A DNA stretch of 9,196 bases, taken from assembly GCA_964445775.1 (NCBI GenBank), contig CAYUMH010000157.1, forward strand, positions 1 through 9,196, in the 5' to 3' direction. Positions 5,959 to 9,196 of the stretch are shown here, one piece after another. The notes beneath the pieces were generated by a model. The model made no database searches and was not told the DNA's origin. It saw only the letters and a program-made list of their open reading frames with translations. How positions within the stretch are numbered: the stretch's first letter is position 1; each line of letters begins with the position of its first letter. The position numbers and the translations under genes are program-made. This DNA is from Terrimonas sp964445775 (GTDB taxonomy: Bacteria > Bacteroidota > Bacteroidia > Chitinophagales > Chitinophagaceae).

Positions 5959-8900
5959 TTAGAACGCTGTCATTAAACCCAAAGTGATCATTCGCACCGG
6001 CGGCGTTAAAGAATTATCTGTTGCCACCCTGAAAGGATCACTACCCTGTACACTTACTTCCGGATCCTGTCCCCTGTAACGGGTGAAAGTCATAATATTC
6101 TCCACTGTGATATACGCACTCAGGCTTTTCATCTTCCACTTATCCGTTGTTTTTTTAGGTACATTATACCGCAGCGTGGCTGTACGGAAACGCAGGAAAG
6201 AACCATCTTCCACATACCGGTCGCTACCCAGCAAGTTGTACCCGGTTTGGTATAAGGCACGGGGAATATCCGTTACATCACCTTCCTGTTTCCAGCGTCT
6301 TAATACGGCTGTACTCTGGTTATCATAACCGTACATATTGGTGCCGTTCATTTCGGTACCATTAATAATATCATAGTCGTAACGGAAGTTGAAGAAGGTT
6401 CTGAAACTCCAGGTATTTTTATAGCTTACATTGATACCAAAACCACCTGTGAACATGGGATTACTGTTACCCAGGTAAACAATGTCCATATGATTAATAT
6501 TACCGTCATTGTTCAGGTCTTCATACATCGCATCACCAGGCTGGAAAATATAATCGGTACCGGGGTAGTTAAAGCGCATGTACACTACCTGGCCATTAGG
6601 GCCAATGATCGGGTCACCTTTGGAGTCACGGGCAATGGTAGATTCTTTATCTGTATATACGCCTTTAAATTTATAACCGTAGAAAGAACCAAAAGGATTA
6701 TTCACCTGCATGTAGGTCAGGTAATTACCATTCACAGTAACATTACCTCTTTCAATAGGATAGTATTCTGAAATTTCACGGATCATATTCACGTTCCTGG
6801 AAATATTGAAGTTCACATCAACCGTCCACAGTTTAGATTTGTAGGGGGTGGTTTGAATAGCTAATTCCCAACCCTGGTTATCCATGGTACCCACGTTCAT
6901 ATTCACGGCGTTAAAACCATTGATACCACCGATCTGTAAACCGTTGAAGAAAAGGTCCTTGGTCCTGTTACGGTAAACTTCAAAGTCAACACCGATGCGG
7001 TTTTTGAACATGGATAAGTTGGCACCGAAGTTATACCCGTGAACCGTTTCCCAACGCAGGTTATTCAACTGCATGCTGGAAGGATAAATAGCCGATTGCC
7101 CCTGGTAATCCCAGTCAAATGTGCTGTAGGTATTATAAAAGTTATAATCATTTTTAGGTGCATTACCCACCTGGCCGTAACTGGCCCTGAAACTCAGGTC
7201 ATCAATATATTTTTGCCAGGGCAACATGAATTTTTCAGCAGAAGCTCTCCAGCGACCGGAGAAAGAAGGGAAAACACCAAAACGGTTTTTAGTCGCTAAT
7301 CTTGAAGTAGCATCACCCCTTAAACCGATGCTTACAATATACCTGTCATCATAACCATATTGTCCGTTCAGGGTTGCACCCAGGGTCCTGGTCTGCACCG
7401 TACGGGCCGATAAGTTTGAGTTGATACCATTAGGCCTACCCGGGTTCGAAGGATCTGTGAGATCGGAAGAAGCCGTGTTGGACAACCTGGACTGGAAGGC
7501 AATGCTTTTATTATCATAAGTCATCCAGTTCAGTAAACCGGAGAAAGTATGTTTAGGATTTTTTATTTCAGGTGTATAGATCAGCATAGATTTGGTCTGT
7601 ACGTTAAACCCGTCATTATCACCATCGTAAGCCAGGTTCACTACCGCTTCTGTCCATGGACGTCCGGTGGCTACCTGCGGCAGGAAGGTTTTGTTCTTGG
7701 TATTGCTGATATCGAACTGTACATCTACCGTAGCACTTAATACACGGGGTATAATGCTGTACTGGATATTGAATTTAGGTGTTACCCTTTCCGTTAAGAT
7801 ATTATTGGTTGCCACCGATGACATGGCCACCGGGTTATAGGTACCCGAATACTGTCCCTGGATATTTTGCATCGGGGAAAAGTAGTTAGGGGTAAGATTA
7901 CCAAATTCATCGTACTCATAAATGCTCATGTTCGGCATTTTGATATAGGCGATCTTTCTTACCTGGTCGGTATAGTTACGGTTGTTAACAGAGTGTGCAA
8001 ACGCAACGTCTGTCCTGATCTTAATACGATCAGAAATATTATAGTCCAGGTTAATACGGCTGGTGATCCTATTCAGATCGGTACCAACAGTAATACCTTT
8101 ATTATTCAGGAAACCAAAGGAAGCATAGTATCTTGCTTTTTCACCACCACCGGTGATAGATACGTTATGATCCTGTACAATGCCGTTACGGTTGATGGCA
8201 TCTATCCAGCTGGTATTATTGCTGTAGTTATTATACCAGTATGGATCGTTGGGGTCGAATTTAAATTCATTTACCGATTGCGAGTTCAACGGCACGCCGT
8301 TACGGTTCATGTATGCTTCAGGTATCAGTGTTGAATACTCATCACCCGTAAGCATGGGAATAGGCTCTGCTTTTAAAGAAAGGCTTCCCCTGAAGTTATA
8401 ACCGATAGAAGGTTTACCCCTGGTACCACGTTTTGTATTGATCACCAATACACCGCTGGCAGCCCTGGAACCCCAGATAGCCGTTGCAGCCGCATCTTTT
8501 AAAATCGTGATATCTTTAATATCGGTAGGCGCAATATTTAATAAAGCCGCATAGCCCTGGTCATCAGCTGTTCCAAAGTTAAAGTCAGAAGGTATCTGTG
8601 TTTCAAAAGGCATACCATCCACCACAATCAGCGGCTGTGTGCTGGAGTTAATGGAAGATGTACCCCTGATCCTGATCTGCATACCGGCTCCGGGATCACC
8701 TGAGTTAGCAGCTATATCCACACCACTCATACGTCCCTGTAAAGCCTGGTCAATAGATGTGGCCTGCATTTCTTCCAGGTCCTTTGCGTTTACCCTAACC
8801 GCGGCAGTTGTCATATTACGCTCCGCAATCGGCAACATACCGTTATCTACTCTTCTTCTGCCCACTACCACTACTTCATCAATATCTTTTGATCCCTGTT

Positions 8901-9196
8901 CCAGTGAAACATTAAAAACACGTTTGGCGCCAATCTTAACATTCTCCACAGACTGGTGACCAATTACCGAAAACGATAGTGTATTGTTAACATTAGTAAT
9001 GGTAATAGAGAAATTACCGTCAACATTCGTATTCACGCCTTTAATAATACGCTTCTCGCTGTCCACTTCCGTCACCGATACTCCTTCAAGCGGTTTACTG
9101 TTTTTATCTGTCACCTTACCCGTTATCGTAACCGCAGATTGGGCAACCGACCTGATCGCTGCAAACTGTAGGGCCATTACCAATCCTACTAACAGA
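5959..9196 (-). CDS. SusC/RagA-like TonB-dependent outer-membrane transporter (first SusC; extreme 5' end beyond right edge)
   Basis: 1078 codons are visible, and the frame stays open to the right edge. A TTG at 9183-9181 could be read as a start, but in-frame codons upstream continue a hydrophobic signal core (LLVGLVMALQ). The true start therefore probably lies outside the window, and only the front of the signal peptide is missing. Numbered from the TTG: signal cleavage near SVA|QSAV (12-18); carboxypeptidase-regulatory-like domain about 17-97 (VTITGKVTDKNSKPLEGVSV, VDGNFSI); TonB-box motif DEVVVVG (102-108); plug about 125-260, with LQGRMSGVDI, IRGTSSINSSTQPLIVVDG and ILKDAAATAIWGSRAASGVL. 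The rest is a beta-barrel ending in a C-terminal Phe, as expected for outer-membrane barrels. A DLNNDGNINHMD loop (bases 6484-6519) matches an EF-hand-like calcium site common in SusC proteins. It pairs with the SusD gene 27 nt downstream and imports an unknown, probably oligomeric, substrate. Confidence 0.96.
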   Translation of the reverse strand, partial: LLVGLVMALQFAAIRSVAQSAVTITGKVTDKNSKPLEGVSVTEVDSEKRIIKGVNTNVDGNFSITITNVNNTLSFSVIGHQSVENVKIGAKRVFNVSLEQGSKDIDEVVVVGRRRVDNGMLPIAERNMTTAAVRVNAKDLEEMQATSIDQALQGRMSGVDIAANSGDPGAGMQIRIRGTSSINSSTQPLIVVDGMPFETQIPSDFNFGTADDQGYAALLNIAPTDIKDITILKDAAATAIWGSRAASGVLVINTKRGTRGKPSIGYNFRGSLSLKAEPIPMLTGDEYSTLIPEAYMNRNGVPLNSQSVNEFKFDPNDPYWYNNYSNNTSWIDAINRNGIVQDHNVSITGGGEKARYYASFGFLNNKGITVGTDLNRITSRINLDYNISDRIKIRTDVAFAHSVNNRNYTDQVRKIAYIKMPNMSIYEYDEFGNLTPNYFSPMQNIQGQYSGTYNPVAMSSVATNNILTERVTPKFNIQYSIIPRVLSATVDVQFDISNTKNKTFLPQVATGRPWTEAVVNLAYDGDNDGFNVQTKSMLIYTPEIKNPKHTFSGLLNWMTYDNKSIAFQSRLSNTASSDLTDPSNPGRPNGINSNLSARTVQTRTLGATLNGQYGYDDRYIVSIGLRGDATSRLATKNRFGVFPSFSGRWRASAEKFMLPWQKYIDDLSFRASYGQVGNAPKNDYNFYNTYSTFDWDYQGQSAIYPSSMQLNNLRWETVHGYNFGANLSMFKNRIGVDFEVYRNRTKDLFFNGLQIGGINGFNAVNMNVGTMDNQGWELAIQTTPYKSKLWTVDVNFNISRNVNMIREISEYYPIERGNVTVNGNYLTYMQVNNPFGSFYGYKFKGVYTDKESTIARDSKGDPIIGPNGQVVYMRFNYPGTDYIFQPGDAMYEDLNNDGNINHMDIVYLGNSNPMFTGGFGINVSYKNTWSFRTFFNFRYDYDIINGTEMNGTNMYGYDNQSTAVLRRWKQEGDVTDIPRALYQTGYNLLGSDRYVEDGSFLRFRTATLRYNVPKKTTDKWKMKSLSAYITVENIMTFTRYRGQDPEVSVQGSDPFRVATDNSLTPPVRMITLGLMTAF

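Noticed and set aside
6484..6519. EF-hand-like loop DLNNDGNINHMD as a novel calcium-binding insertion
   Set aside because: Loops of the DxNxDGxIxxxD type at this place are common in SusC-family barrels, so it is a family feature rather than a novelty.
7867..8334. 155-codon open frame on the plus strand
   Set aside because: It lies wholly antisense to the first SusC coding region, whose frame carries clear family motifs. It has no domain signature and is a shadow, as are the other shorter plus-strand frames.
9181..9183. TTG as the start codon of the first SusC
   Set aside because: The in-frame codons upstream to the window edge (LLVG) continue the hydrophobic signal-peptide core, so the real start is probably outside the window.

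Overview
The window looks like Bacteroidota chromosome, most likely from the Chitinophagales (Chitinophaga/Niastella-like). This rests on a SusC/SusD pair, lipoproteins with a Cys-Lys-Lys start, A-rich gene leaders without Shine-Dalgarno motifs, and barrel proteins exported by A|Q-type signal peptides. The genus is an inference from style, not from a marker gene.

Every gene I can support lies on the minus strand, so transcription runs from the right edge to the left. The order is: a nearly complete SusC-type TonB-dependent transporter (5959 to beyond 9196); a SusD-type surface lipoprotein (4423-5931); a first lipoprotein with two fasciclin (FAS1) domains and a beta-rich C-terminal module (2743-4407); a second lipoprotein of the same architecture (1067-2578); and the N-terminal third of a second, clearly different SusC-type receptor (1-918), cut by the left edge. 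The first three genes are separated by only 27 and 15 nt and are very probably one transcript. The second FAS1 gene and the second SusC gene each follow a gap of about 150-165 nt containing hairpins in the transcribed strand. None of these hairpins has a U-tract.

Functionally this is a nutrient-uptake locus of polysaccharide-utilisation (PUL) style. SusC forms the outer-membrane barrel, SusD the lid, and the FAS1 lipoproteins probably sit on the cell surface, where they may act as accessory binding proteins. No glycoside hydrolase, peptidase, sulfatase, sigma/anti-sigma pair or hybrid sensor is visible, so the substrate cannot be named. The second SusC implies another SusC/SusD unit to the left of the window.

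The points most worth a second look are the tandem FAS1-FAS1-beta-module lipoproteins between two SusC genes, the divergent TonB-box and plug region of the left receptor, a nearly identical 18-nt gene leader shared by the second FAS1 gene and the second SusC gene, and the intercistronic hairpins. I saw no RNA genes, CRISPR array, insertion sequence or attachment site.
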